Notes: generated from the letters alone by a model not told the origin. A stretch of DNA of 64,000 bases from Doryteuthis pealeii (GCA_023376005.1 CM042145.1:92001725-92065724), one strand, 5' to 3'. Shown: positions 42,715 through 54,272, counted from the stretch's first letter. Program-made: numbers and translations.

Positions 42715-42853
42715 TGCCAGCTCCCGATTTTACCGCACAGGTCAGATTACCCAATATTTGCTACTCATACGCTGAGTTGGCGGGGACCGGTATCGAACCC
42801 GGAACCTTGCGATTCATTGGCGGGTGTTCTACCGACTGAGATAAACCGACCCC
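42715..42853 (-). mobile_element. SINE B head without body
   Basis: The tRNA-like head (box B GGTTCGATACC, box A at about 42840) is present and the hairpin-rich body is absent; the flanking 'aacacacctt' joins straight to 'ctgccagctcc'. Confidence 0.8.
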
Positions 42854-43769
42854 TAATTCACTACTAATAATTTTTTTTAAGTATTTCTTTGACCTATCGA
42901 TATTAGATTTTTGTGTACTTGTTTCTTACAGGTACTACCACTCCACGTTAGAGTGGATCTGAGAATAATGGCAATGAAGGGGTACTCCACACTCTCCAGA
43001 ATTGGAGCTTCACCATCAGATGCAGTCTCAATACTTTTTGATTATACCTCGTAAATTCCATTCATTCATGAAAATTGAATGAATTTCTTATTTCCTGATT
43101 ATACAATGTCGTTGTTTGAATAAGAGGCAAAGCACATTAATTCAAATGAACTGCCTCTTCAATTGACGTTACAAGGATTCGCTTCGAAGAATACAATATC
43201 AGTTTTCAATGGCGTATTTATTTCTTGGAATAAGAATTCGCGGAATCCAATGCAACTGAGCAAAACCTAAAATTCCGACGCATTGTATGCCTTCATTTTT
43301 TTTCTCTCTCGTCAAAACGAGATTCATTTAAATAGATAATCGATTTCCAAAGTTATCAACAAAAAAAATTGATGATTAATCTGAAGAAATTCTTTCGGAA
43401 TATTTTACGTATTTATAAAAGAATTCTGCGTTTTCAAACTAAACTTGGATTAAAACGGGAATTCTTCTAAGCTGTAACCATTTCAGTATTTGCACCACTA
43501 GAACTTTCAGGTATTAGGTATTATAAATTTGAATTCAGAGCTTTCCCTCTCCTAGACTGGTTGCCTAACCAAGGTTAAAGAGACCAGTCCAACCTACTAT
43601 TTAACCATAACTGGAGAGAGAATTTGGATAATTTGGATTATTCGGGCTATTGTCCTCATCTTTATTGTTATCTACACAACGTTTCGGCCAATATGCCCTC
43701 CGGCCTTCTTCGGGTATTTAGGGGGAGTAGGGGCTCTCAAAGTAGTTCTTTGACTAACGAAAAGAAAGT
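42854..43769. other. P spacer with R1 and SINE A fragments and relic repeat
   Basis: R1 reverse fragment at about 42935-43030, SINE A fragment at about 43530-43615, hammerhead-like relic at about 43640-43725. Confidence 0.5.
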
Positions 43770-43990
43770 GCCTTTGGTTTGAATTCAGAGTTTTTCCTTC
43801 TACTACACCGGTTGCCATACCAAGGTTAATGAGCCCAATCTGACCTACTATTTACCCATAGCTGGAAGGAGAATAGTTGGTTTCGTACCTTTCCCGAGGG
43901 TATTAGCGCTATGTGAAATGCAAACAGCCGAGTCCAGGATTTGAAATCGTCTCGCCGTGTCAATTTCCTATCATTAACCACGCGCCACTT
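43770..43990 (-). mobile_element. SINE A copy
   Basis: Equivalent of 2290-2510. Confidence 0.75.
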
Positions 43991-44192
43991 TAACGAAACG
44001 CTTTGGAAAAAGATAGATGAAAACTGCATAAGGATGCTGCGTGCTGTTTTGAACACATCATGGAAGCAGCGATTTGTCTTTGAAACTAACCTTTTTTGAA
44101 TAAAATTTCAATTAGTACATTTAACCCTAGTTCTTAGTTGCTTTGAATTTGCCATTTTGAGCAAATTACTTGTGAATTTTAAAACAAAACCA

Positions 44193-44195
<3 letters not shown>

Positions 44196-44231
<36 letters not shown>

Positions 44232-44256
44232 TATCTATATATATATATATATATAT
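44196..44256. repeat. (TA)n microsatellite
   Basis: TA run with one CT interruption, left border of the replaced foldback. Confidence 0.95.
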
Positions 44257-44565
44257 ATTAAAATAAGTGTATTTTGGCAGCATTTTTCTTTTATACAAGT
44301 TTTGTTGAACTGTACAGACAATTCTTGTCGGACGAGTTTTTGGTTGATCCTTTTTAATTTAAAAACGAGACACGAAACCACACCATCGTTTCCTACCTGA
44401 TGATGGCAAACTGTATTGCCGAAAGCGCTTTGGTGAACTGTTACACCAGTTCCACCCCGACACCAAAAAGATAGCCCGAAAATTAGAAAGGATCAACCAA
44501 AAACTCGTCCGACAAGAATTGTCTGTAGAGTTCAACAAAACTTGTATATATAAAGAAAAGGGCTT
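44257..44565. mobile_element. Alternative foldback with hammerhead-like core
   Basis: The arm 'acaagttttgttgaactgtacagac...ttggttgatcctttt' (44296-44356) is complementary to 44487-44551. The 130-nt loop holds CTGATGA-T-GGCAA-ACTGTA-TTGCC-GAAA at 44398-44427, a good core and stem II, but no NUH/stem I partner follows. It occupies the site where P1 and P2 have the 2751-2970 foldback. Confidence 0.7.
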
Positions 44566-45043
44566 AAAAATCATCCATTTTGCGGTTATAGATCTATTTC
44601 TCCCCACAGGTATATGTGAGTTTCATCAGACCGCTAACTTTATTGAAAATGGTACACAGATAATTCATGAGGCTTTATGTATACTTTTCTGGTGATTCCT
44701 GTAAAGATATCGGGTTTCAGTTCACCTCATCTTCTTAGGGGTGGAGTTATGGCCTGGGGGTGATGATGGTGAGTTTCTGGTGTGTAATGCCTCAATAAAT
44801 TCTTACTAAGCGGGATCGGCACCTTACTGTCTCGTTCTATTGGAACTTTTCTTTTTTTCTTCTGACTGGTCATTTTTAGTCAATGTTTTACTTTATTTTT
44901 TTTTTTTTTTTCTCTACGGTTCACTTTCATACAAAGTGACTCAACTATAAAACAAAGGGCATACAACTCAAATTGCCCGGATTAACAAGCATTAGTAAAT
45001 GTCTATGTACTGCTTAGGACATACATTGTTCAAATGCATTTTT
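44566..45043. other. P spacer
   Basis: Equivalent of 3060-3555; T-run at about 44898-44911. Confidence 0.4.
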
Positions 45044-45325
45044 GTGGAGGCGTGTGGTGTAATGGTTACCGTCGTAGAAAATGGACACGGCGAGATGAGT
45101 TCAAATCCTGACGCGGCTGTTTGCATTTCACATAGCGCTAATACCCTTGGTAAAGGTACGAATCTAAATATTCCCCCCTCCAGCTATGGGTAACTGGTAG
45201 GGGCGGACTGGGCTCTTTAACCTTGGTATGGCAACCGGTCTAAGAGAAGGAAAGCTCTCGCTAGTCAAAACTATTTTTGAGAGCTTCTCCTGCTCCTCCG
45301 TTAAAATTTCATTACTGAAGCCGAC

Positions 45326-45365
<40 letters not shown>
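45044..45365 (+). mobile_element. SINE A with (ATG)n tail
   Basis: Equivalent of 3560-3872; the (GAT)n tail is at 45327-45365. Part of it is repeated in inverted orientation at 46432-46572. Confidence 0.8.
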
Positions 45366-45366
<1 letters not shown>

Positions 45367-45411
45367 AAGGAAAAAAATACTAGTGATCAAATTTTAGATT
45401 TGCCTATCTTA

Positions 45412-46115
45412 TCATAATGGATATTCGGTGTCTGTCAGTCTGTAACCGAAACTACGGGTGCTTACGTCACAATACCCTCTGGAATTACGCAAATTTATGA
45501 ATGAGTATTTAATTTTTACTCAAAATCAATAATACATAGAATAAAACTTATTTATTCACGATGTCTCTTCGAAAATCCGAATTAAATTTGATTCAAAACA
45601 CACAATGTTATTAGTCTCTTTAAAACCATGCAGCGTGTCTTAGGGACGGGTTAGCTCAGTCGGTAGAGCATTCGGCTAGAAACCACAAGGTTCCTAGTTC
45701 GATACCGGTCCTCGCCAACTCAGCGTATGAGTAGCACAGGGATCTGTGCGGTAAAGTAAGGAGCTGATGGTAGGTGTGGCACTCCACCTCAAACGCCAAA
45801 ACAATGTCGGCCTAATGTCGGTATGAGGGAGGGAGTCTATCCCCTTTTCATTAGGGCTAGACGGAGGAGATTGTTTTTGCATCTGAGATGGAGTGCCACA
45901 CATACCGTCAGCTCCTTACTTTACCGCACAGATCCCTGTGCTACTCATACGCTGAGTTGGCGAGGGCCGGTATCGAACTAAGAACCTTGCGGTTTCTCGC
46001 CGAACGCTCTACCCACTGAGCTAACCCGGCCCCTCTAATATATGTAATATATCTAATATATTCTATTACATTAAAACTTAAATATTTACGCCCGGAGGGC
46101 ACATATTTTTGCTAG
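45412..46115 (+). mobile_element. Non-autonomous Helitron with nested SINE B pair
   Basis: 5' end A|TCATAATGGATATTCGG; 3' end GCCCGGAGGGC hairpin followed by a short spacer and CTAG|T (46112-46115). These are the hallmarks of Helitron termini (5' TC, 3' hairpin plus CTRR, insertion between A and T). A SINE B inverted pair (45645-46038) interrupts it. P1 and P2 retain only the first 80 bp. Confidence 0.7.
45645..46038. mobile_element. Inverted pair of SINE B copies
   Basis: A plus-strand head (TAGCTCAGTCGGTAGA, AGTTCGATACC, from 45648) and a minus-strand head (to about 46036) face outward, sharing 'agtaaggagctga' and 'ggagtgccacac'-type sequence as arms of one large foldback. Confidence 0.85.
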
Positions 46116-46254
46116 TTCAAATAATTTTCTCTATTTTCCCTAAGTCAATGAGATGTTTGCAGCGTTCGGTAATGAATGAAACAATGATGTTTGTTGTGTT
46201 CACAAAATATGTCCTCCATAAATCAGCCCCCCCCCCATTCCTTTTCAAATAATT
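46116..46254. other. Unassigned
   Basis: C-run at about 46230; nothing recognised. Confidence 0.3.
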
Positions 46255-46572
46255 GTGAGTTTGTCCATGGTGCATGGACAATAAAAATTAAATACTCATT
46301 CATAAATTTGCGTAATTCCAGAGGGTATTGTGACGTAAGCACCCGTAGTTTCGGTTACAGACTAACAGACACCGAATCTCCACTATGATAAGATAGGCAA
46401 ATCTAAAATTTGGTCACTAGTATTTTTCTTTTCATCATCATCATCATCATGTCGACTTCAGTAATGAAATTTTAACGGAGGAGCAGGAGAAGCTCTCAAA
46501 AATAGTTTTGACTAACGAGAGCTTTCCTTCTCTTAGACCGGTTGCCATACCAACGTTAAAGAGCCCAGTCCA
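46255..46572 (-). repeat. Inverted duplicate of 45205-45545
   Basis: It contains in reverse the Helitron 5' end, the 'tactagtgaccaaattttagatttgcc' linker, (ATG)n and the 3' half of SINE A. Because it carries the junction between three unrelated repeats, it is a local inverted duplication and not an independent insertion. Confidence 0.85.
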
Positions 46573-46724
46573 TGCACCTTTTTTTCTATAGAGCAAGACA
46601 ATATTTTAGAAATTTTTATTTTCATTGAATATGTTTAAAAGCTTAATGAATCTTTACAATATAGCCTACTCACTGCTCATATGTTTACTTTTTTTAAAAT
46701 AATAATTAGAAACATTTTAGTATT
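46573..46724. other. Unassigned
   Basis: AT-rich linker. Confidence 0.3.
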
Positions 46725-47045
46725 CTTTGGATTATTCAGACTATTTTCATCATCTTTATTGTCATCTGTACAACGTTTCGGCCGATGTGCCCTCTGGCAT
46801 TCTTCAAGTATTTCTTGTCGGACTCGGGAACCTTCACCAACTCGGGAACCCCTTCTTTTCGAGCTCCGGAACCTACCCCCGAGGATTGAATAAAGGGTTG
46901 GGTTCAAAGTCCCGTAATGGCTCCCGATTACGACAAGAAGGTTTATGAGTTCGAAAACAAAGTTCCCGAAACGTTGTAGAGTAAACAATAAAGATGAGGG
47001 CAATAGTCCGAATAATCCAAATAATACTAATTATCAAGCCTACTC
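46725..47045. mobile_element. Element with inverted ends, relic of the GGCCGAAACGTT family
   Basis: 'ggattattcagactatt..catc..tttattg..acaacgtttcgg' is inverted at the right end as 'cgaaacgttgtagag..caataaagatgagg..aataatcc'. The core on minus reads UUGAAGA - stem - GGCCGAAACGUUGUA. Words such as 'gactcgggaacc' repeat inside. Confidence 0.6.
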
Positions 47046-47689
47046 TCAAAAATTCAGAGAAATATAAACATTTTCTTTAACTCTTTACCTACCAAATTTC
47101 CCTCACGGCTGTCTTCGGTATAAAATAACCCAAGGGTTGACATCCCGTAAAATCCAACCATCGATTCAACGCGAGGATTTCGACTACGGTCGCACATGGC
47201 ACGGCTATAGAAATTCGATTACAGTCGCACACAGCAGTGAAAGTGTTGGTGTGTTTAAAAAGTGCTCAAAGTCACCACAATTACTTCTTCTTTGTGCCAT
47301 CGTCTGACTTTATTTTATTCATACTTCTACTGTTGCGTAATGCCAACTACCCGATCCAGTCAGAGATTACAAATATGTTAGCAAAAGTATTGTTATAAAG
47401 ACCAAAAGTACTGGAAAAATTAGGGATAAATTATCTGGCCTTGGCACCAGGGGCCAAAATCGCCAATATACGATATTGGCACCTAAATTTAATTCCATGA
47501 CTAAGCCACTTATAGTGTTGAGCAGATACCAGCGGGACGTCTAATCCAGTTGCTCCCAATACCTTCAAAAAAATCAGTAGATAAATCTTGTAGCAAACGC
47601 CATTAAGTTTGCAATTTATACCTTTCTGAATATATGTTTTTATCTTCAATCTTTGTTGTTGTTTTCTTCATCCGAATTTAATAGCACAT
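47046..47689. other. Unassigned, with R1 tail fragment
   Basis: An R1 3' tail at 47110-47165 (ataaaataacccaagggttgac). A 72-codon minus frame at 47431-47649 is unrecognised and single copy. Confidence 0.35.
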
Positions 47690-47935
47690 ATTGTGTTTGG
47701 GGTTTGCCATAAAGGCTATAGGATTGGGAAAATCATATAGGTGCTATGGCATGACGTGACCAGCCGAATGATCGGATGGGTCTCTCTGACCACCCGTCTA
47801 GCCTAAGTAAGGGCCAAAGTGGAGTGTTGAATATCATGGACTTCTCAGCCACCAGGATTCCGTCCTTAAACATCACAGGTCGCCACCCATGGTCAACAGG
47901 TGAGTTCCATTGGGAGACAACTAGGATAAGGATAT
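47690..47935 (-). mobile_element. R1 5' part
   Basis: Reverse of R1: 'ataggtgctatggc', 'gaccacccgtctagcctaagtaagggccaaagtgg', 'accaggattccgtcctta', 'gtcgccacccatggtcaacagg'. Confidence 0.75.
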
Positions 47936-48280
47936 TATGTATAATCTATGGAATAAGGAAAATGACCCAAAACAACTAAGATGAGGATCCTCGACTGAAT
48001 AGTTTATTGAATAACGATATGTTTTAATCTCTGAACTTTGGACAACACTAGAAATACCAAAGAAACACATTGGATAAATAGAGTGATAAAAACAATCAGG
48101 ATGAGGATAGTAGTCTGAATAATTCATCGAATAAAAATGATAGAGCCTCTCTGAATTTTAGGCAACAATAGTAACAAAAAAAAAACACATTGATCAAAAT
48201 GTAGTGATAAAAACAACCAGAATAAAGATAACAGTCTAAATAATCTATGGAATAACGACAGTGACTCATATCTGAATTTC
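47936..48280. repeat. Tandem repeat of about 125 bp, three units
   Basis: 'agatgaggat..tagtctgaataattcat.gaataa' and 'tctgaatttcaggcaac' recur at about 47970, 48098 and 48220. Related to 4130-4200. Confidence 0.75.
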
Positions 48281-48320
48281 AGGCTGGTTGGTTGGTTGGT
48301 TGGTTGGTTGGTTGGATTTT
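48281..48320. repeat. (GGTT)n / R1 tail
   Basis: GGTTGGTTGG run followed by 'gattttacagcatgtcaa', an R1 end in plus orientation. Confidence 0.7.
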
Positions 48321-49135
48321 ACAGCATGTCAATCTTTCTTGGGTTATTTTATGCCAAATACATTTTGTTTTTTTTTCTTTCTTGATGGGTATTGAAAATC
48401 CTTTTTTTTTTAACTCAATCGTTTCAACACATTTTTTAAAACTACCGAAGAAGTTTTGTTTTATTCATCCTTGATGTATTCAAATTTTTTTTTCTTCAAA
48501 CTCAATTTTTAAACATATCTGCTATAACATTTATTTCTTTTTACTTTCTCCCTTCACTTATTAATTTATTACATTTCTGTTTCACTTCACTCTTAGTGTT
48601 ATATTATTTCTTATTTTTCATTCCTCCTGATTTTAAACACGAGTCTGCTTTTTCTTCATTTTCTCTCTCTTTATTTATCTATTTATTTATTTCCTTCATT
48701 CTCATTTTCACTATTTTAGCTTTTTAGCCTTTTTTTTTTTTTTTTTTTGTTTTTTCTTCACATTTAGTGGACAATTTTCATTCTTCTTCCTTTTACTTTC
48801 TTTGATTTATTTATATCTGCTATGACATTTATTTCTTCTTCCTTTCTTCCTTCACTATTAATTTATTAAATTTCTCTTTCACTTCACTCTTAGTGTTAGA
48901 TTGTTTCTTATTTTTCATTCCTTGCTCTTTCTTCCTTTTGTCATTTCAGTATATGTCTTTCTTTTTTATATTGTTTTCTTCACTTTCATAGCGCATATAT
49001 TTAACCCATTTCTTCTTCATTTATTCATTTTTCTTTCTTTCTTTAATCTAGTCACCCCATCCTTCTATAGTTATTTTGATTCGTCATCAAATTTGTATTT
49101 GTTTTCCCATTCTTTAATTTCTGCTCATTTTTTTA
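48321..49135. repeat. T/C-rich region with 306-bp duplication
   Basis: 'atatctgcta..acatttatttctt' and 'cacttcactcttagtgtta' occur at about 48516-48602 and 48816-48898. T-run at 48730-48750. The 79-codon frame at 48901-49140 is compositional. Confidence 0.65.
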
Positions 49136-49620
49136 TTTAACCCATAGATGAGACCCTAACAGATACTACCACTACGGGTCAGAGAGGACCCGGGTGTAAT
49201 GGCGTGAAGGGGTACTCCATCTGAACTTCAGACAAAATTACTAAGACCAAAGAACACACTCAATTTTTAAACCCATTCTTAACTCATTTTTGATTTACAC
49301 ATAGATGAGACCCTAACAGGCACTACCACTACGGTCAGAGAGGACCCGGGTGTAATGGCGATGAAGGGTACTCCACCTGAACTTCAGACAAAACTACTAA
49401 GACCAAAGAACACACTCAATTTTTTAAACCCATTCTTAACTCATTTTTGATTTACACATAGATGAGACCCTAACAGGCACTACCACTCCGGGCCAGAAAG
49501 GACCCGTGAGTAATGACGATGAAGGGTTACTCTACCTGAATTTCAGACAAAACTACTAAGACCAAAGAACACATTGACCAAAATATAGCAACAAAAACAA
49601 CTAGAATGAGGATACTAGAC
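49136..49620 (-). repeat. Tandem array of 157-bp R1-derived units, three copies
   Basis: 'atagatgagaccctaacag' recurs at 49145, 49302 and 49458. Each unit ends 'aacacac(t)caattttt..cccattcttaactcattttt'. The third unit rejoins P homology. Confidence 0.85.
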
Positions 49621-49645
49621 TGAATAATTCATGGAATGTTTTATA

Positions 49646-49936
49646 TATATTTACCAACCCCCTCCACACGAGCAGGATGCGACACAAGGTCAATTTCTTC
49701 AGCGGAGTTTAACAGGTTTGAATTCAGAGTTTTCCTTCTTCTAGACCGGTTGCCTAACCAAGGTTAAAGAGCCCAGTCTGCCCTACTATTTGCCCATAGC
49801 TGGAGGGAGAGTAGGATTCATACCTTTCCCAAGGGTATTAACGCTAAGTGAAATGCAATTACCGCGTCCAGGATTTGAACTCGGAGCGACGACTCCATTT
49901 CCCATGACTTTAACCATTACACCACGCGCTTCCTGG
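49646..49936 (-). mobile_element. Full-length SINE A insertion with target-site duplication
   Basis: Flanked by a perfect 15-bp direct repeat ATGGAATGTTTTATA (49631-49645 and 49937-49951). P1 (about 4190) and P2 have one copy of this word and no SINE, so this is a clean filled versus empty site. The minus-strand element is about 291 bp: head at the right (box A-like tggtgtaatggtta, box B-like cgagttcaaatcctgg), 3' end 'ggaggggttgg'-like at the left. Confidence 0.93.
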
Positions 49937-49951
49937 ATGGAATGTTTTATA

Positions 49952-50230
49952 AGTTTAAAGGATTAATCAAGTGCGTCCTTTCAGTCAAAAATTGACGACA
50001 TGGAAAGAGAGAAGAGAACCAAAGGACACTCAACTCAAATGAAGGGAAGGTTTAGTAGCTCAACAAACGAAGCAATCTCTGTAGGTGAGTAACTGCGCGC
50101 ACATGTCATAAATAGTTTTCTCAAGATGAACGAGTCTAATGGACTTTCTTGTTCGAACAGAAGAGGCCATTGTTGTCGACAAGTACGTCGTAGAAAATTG
50201 CTTCGTATAATTTATTACCTCTTGTTTCAC
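49952..50230. other. P segment
   Basis: Equivalent of 4205-4480. Confidence 0.45.
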
Positions 50231-50232
50231 TT

Positions 50233-50268
<36 letters not shown>

Positions 50269-50281
50269 ATATATATATAAA

Positions 50282-50410
50282 GTTAAACCTAATGAGTCAG
50301 ATATACCTACTAATAGTTTCGCTTAGTAGCTCATCAGAGCAAGATATTTTTGCCCTGGTGAGCTACTAAGCGAAACTGTTAGTAGGTATATCTGACTCAT
50401 TAGGTTTAAC
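50282..50410. repeat. Hammerhead palindrome, P3 copy
   Basis: Both arms present. The left arm (minus strand) has intact CUGAUGA and loop AUU; the right arm carries CUGGUGA. Confidence 0.88.
50351..50388 (+). ncRNA. Mutated hammerhead (A6 to G)
   Basis: Same 38-nt layout as 4608-4645, but the core reads CUGGUGA at 50355-50361. A6 is invariant in active hammerheads, so loss of activity is expected. Confidence 0.7.
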
Positions 50411-50672
50411 TTTATTATTTGCTCTACTTAGGTATTGAGCACTTTTTACTTTTTAGCTTTAGATAATCATAGCGGTTTATATATATATTTTTCATATATT
50501 TTTTTTCTTTTAGGTAAGTGTTATAGTATTAACCGATTATTTTCGGTTGGTACGACCATCTTGGTCTTTTCTTTTTTTCATTTTTTTCCCCAGATGAAGT
50601 TTGGTAGTATATTTTTACAATCAAACTATTTGCCTTTTTTTTCTCACTACAAGGGTTTACCAATAAGTTTGG

Positions 50673-50711
<39 letters not shown>
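50411..50711. other. P segment, single-arm state of the TA palindrome
   Basis: 'aaactatttgcc...caataagtttggta' is followed by (TA)n and (CA)n directly, with no inverted second arm. Confidence 0.7.
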
Positions 50712-50714
<3 letters not shown>

Positions 50715-51115
50715 AGGGAGTGTTAAAAAGTAATGCCATTTTGTTCTGTTTACTGTTCTTTGAGCCATTTCTTCACTACAGATTTCACTTCCTAGTCACT
50801 AGAATACTGTCTGCCTCTCAAACCCTCTGTCATGCGGCCGAAGAGATGATAATCTGAAGGCGCTAAATCTGGTTAGTTTGGAGGATGCGAATCTGTAGTG
50901 AAGAAGTGGCTCAAAGAACAGTCAACAGAATTTTACAGGACAGGGATACATGCTCTTATTCGAAGGTGGAACATTGCTATTGAGAGAAACGGTGACTATG
51001 TGGTGAAGTAGGGATGTGATCCACAGAGGACCAGCTGCATTTTGATGTATGATACATGTTCGGTGTTGGTAATTATACCTGTGCTAAACAAAATGGCATT
51101 ACTTTTTGACCCTTG

Positions 51116-51116
<1 letters not shown>
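50712..51116. mobile_element. Rearranged mariner, P3 copy
   Basis: As 5108-5512. The forward C-terminal frame reads ...LIRRWNIAIERNGDYVVK then a stop. Followed by (GATA)n 51114-51152. Confidence 0.85.
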
Positions 51117-51156
<40 letters not shown>

Positions 51157-51245
51157 TTCGTAGATGGGTTACCAGGTAAGTTGATATTAGGATGATTGTA
51201 AGTTGGACCTTTCTTCCAACAGCGGAATGTTAAAGTTATTCATGT

Positions 51246-51336
51246 CAAAAGATCACTGGAACTGAAGCAGTCTAGTTATGACTTTTTTTTTAAAGAAATG
51301 TCATAACTAGACTGCTTCAGTTCCAGTGATCTTTTG
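51246..51336. repeat. 41-bp-arm hairpin, P3 copy
   Basis: Arms as in 5641-5731, with small changes only at the loop. Confidence 0.93.
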
Positions 51337-51514
51337 AAAAAGAGATATTATCTCGAAAATTCAAGAATTAAATACAGGTTAACACACAACATCATTGTTA
51401 CCGTATTATTATTTTTTCTTTACACCTGCATTGTGATAGCCTTCTAAATCAGCCTCCTAACCAATATATACACAATGCTTCAAGCAAATTATAAAACTCT
51501 CTTATATATATCAA

Positions 51515-51785
51515 CCCCTCCGCACCAGTAGGATGTGATACAAGGTAAAAAATTTTAAGCGGGGTTTAACAGGTTTTAATTCAGAGTTTTCCTTCTCCTA
51601 GACTGGTTGCCTAAGGCTAAAGACCCCAGTCTGTCCTACTATTTGCCTACTGATAAAAGGAGAATATATGGATTCATACCTTTCCCAAGTGGATTAGCGC
51701 TATGTGAAATGCAAACAGCCTTATCCAGGATTTGAACTCGTCCTGTGCATTTCCTTCAACGGTAACCATTACACCACACACCTCC
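51515..51785 (-). mobile_element. SINE A copy
   Basis: Equivalent of 5960-6230. Confidence 0.75.
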
Positions 51786-52122
51786 ACTCTTTATGTATAT
51801 ACGAGGGTAATCCCTAAGGTAAGGCCTCTAAAATATATAGAAATCACAGAAACGTTCATTGTTTATTGTCAATGATGTTTGCTATTTCGATTCACTGGTC
51901 TGACTGATTATGGCCATCGTCATATTTAAAGAAAGCAGAAGTTGTCTCCCTTCGACTGATTTCTGCATGCGCTAAGACGGAGCACATGGGTGGACTTGAA
52001 GTATATTAGGCACTGCTAAAATGTTGACTTGTTTTCATTTAAAAACGAATCAAAATTAATTAAATCGATTATTTAAGTTCAAATTTTCGTCTAAGTCGAA
52101 AAGTAGTAATATAATGAGCATC

Positions 52123-52155
<33 letters not shown>

Positions 52156-53589
52156 CAAAATAATATTACCCGTGTAATTTATTTTTAATACATTTTAAAC
52201 TAGTTGTTCGTCTGTTCCCGGTAAGCCATCTTCTTACAGCGCGGTTGAACCCTTTTGGGATTCGGTTTTTGAAAAATAAACAATGTCTTTAATGTATTAA
52301 AAACAAAGAGGGTGAACACAGATAATTTTTGGTCGCTACTCGTAGAACTGGTCCGAATGTATCTGTTGAACATCGGTGCCAAAACTTCGGGGAGCGTCAC
52401 GTGATTGCTATGTCCAATCACAGAAAGGCTCTCCCTCACTTAACTCCATACATAGAAGTAAGTGTATTTTACTGACCAAAGAAAAAACGATATATTCAAC
52501 CAACTATCGTTAATCTACATTGGTTCCATATGTATCTAGATACTTAAACATTTTTCTCGTTAATCTTTTAACAAACTGATAAAAAAAAAATTGTTCAAAT
52601 TCAATTTCCGGAGCATAGTCGATTCTACATATATTGATATCAAACTAGCGGGACCCGTGGAATTTCCACGAAATGGAACAAAAATCAAGAGCTGCTATTT
52701 AAGCCAGAAACGATGATTTGCAATTTCATTACGTATGAATCCTTTTGTTTTCTTTGCAATAAATAATACAAAAATAAAAGTGACGAAAACGTGATTCGGA
52801 AAAAAAAATTGGGTCGAGAAAATTCGCCTGACGCTGGCTAAAACATAGCGTAGATTAAGACAGAACGCCAGGACGACATAAGATTAAAATTACGTAATTA
52901 ACAATTTCAATATTACAAATAAACAATTATGTAGTTCTTTTTCAATTCAAATTTTTCATTGATTTAAATGACGCAAGACCATTAATGTTTCACTTTAAAA
53001 TTGGGTGACTGCGATTAAGCTTCTGGATCATCTTGAACAATTTGGACGGTCTCATTTTTAACCAGAGGGTGTTGCAGGATGATAACGGACGGAAGAATTT
53101 GGAACAACCGTATTGATATATAGATGTCGACAGTTTCACAAGAGCAACTGACACTGGAGCTCAGTACATTACATGAAATGGACTTTGGGTTGCTACATTT
53201 TTTTTAATCTTTCGGGTCTTCAAATTCAGCCTGACATGGATAACTGGTTCTCCCACCGAAAAACAGGAATTCCTCCCGAGAGAGACTGCCTCGGCTCTTA
53301 TGCCTCCTCACCGGCCGAACCACTCCAACCAACAGGGTGACAGGAGGCCTACCAAGAGTCATCACTAACAACCTGGAGGTTGTGAGTTCAATCTCTGTAG
53401 CCTCTTAAGGTAATTCATTTTACTCTCGCCACAATATTTTCGTGCCCCCCCCCCCCTAAATCTACACAATGAAATAATCATTTCTGCTAAGGATTTTAAT
53501 CTATTCCTGTCTTAAATAACCATTAATGTTGCATTCTGGGGGAAATGAATCTTCTAATTGCTATTTTTTTTAAAATAACCCATGTAAAC
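51786..53589. other. P segment, no gene recognised
   Basis: Poly-A at about 52127-52154. A 79-codon minus frame at 52200-52439 beside CACGTG/CCAAT words (see 6640-6900). 52860-53030 is extra relative to P1 and flanked by 'gcgtagattaagac'. C-run at about 53444. Confidence 0.4.
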
Positions 53590-54170
53590 TATTTTATGCA
53601 ATGTTTCCTGTGACGAAAAATACATCTTACCGATACTGGTTTTACAATTTGGATTTGCCTATTTCGAACTTTACCATTTATGGGTTACAAACTGGTTTAT
53701 ATAATCTCTATGGAACTTGATACCAATTATTTGTAAGTTAAGTGGAGCTAACTCTTCACAAATTTATTCTGTGTATTATCGTTTGATATGGCAGATATTC
53801 CAACAATCTCTACATTTAATTCAATCTAATTTAGTCCAATTTTAATCTAACCTAACTTAGTCTAATTTTCAGATAAATGTGTGCATTTCACCGAATCTGA
53901 GTTAGTCCAATTTTAATCTAATCTAATTTAGTCCAAAGTAGTGTAATTTAACTTGGTCTAATTTTAATCTGATCTTATTTAGTCTATTTTTTTAATCTAA
54001 TCTTACTTAGTCTAATTTTAATCGAATCTAAGTAAAAAAGTAAAGTTAGTGAGGCAGCCTAATGTCAGTATCAGCCAAACAGCGAAAGAGTCTATCCCCT
54101 TTTCAGCTAATCTAATTTAGTCTAATTTTATGCTAGATGTGTACATTTAATCTAATCTAGTTTACTCCAA
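53590..54170 (+). repeat. R3 repeat and minisatellite
   Basis: Equivalent of 7855-8440, with a SINE B tail fragment at 54045-54112. Confidence 0.75.
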
Positions 54171-54272
54171 TGTTTACATCATTTTTGAACAACTGAAAAA
54201 TTAAGATTGATGATTGGACTATCCCTGATGTGCGTTAAAATTTCACATAAATTGAACCATAATTATTATATA

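Noticed and set aside
45648..45720. Possible functional tRNA gene
   Set aside because: Box A and B are present, but the acceptor arms do not pair convincingly and the sequence continues into a SINE body; it is a SINE head.
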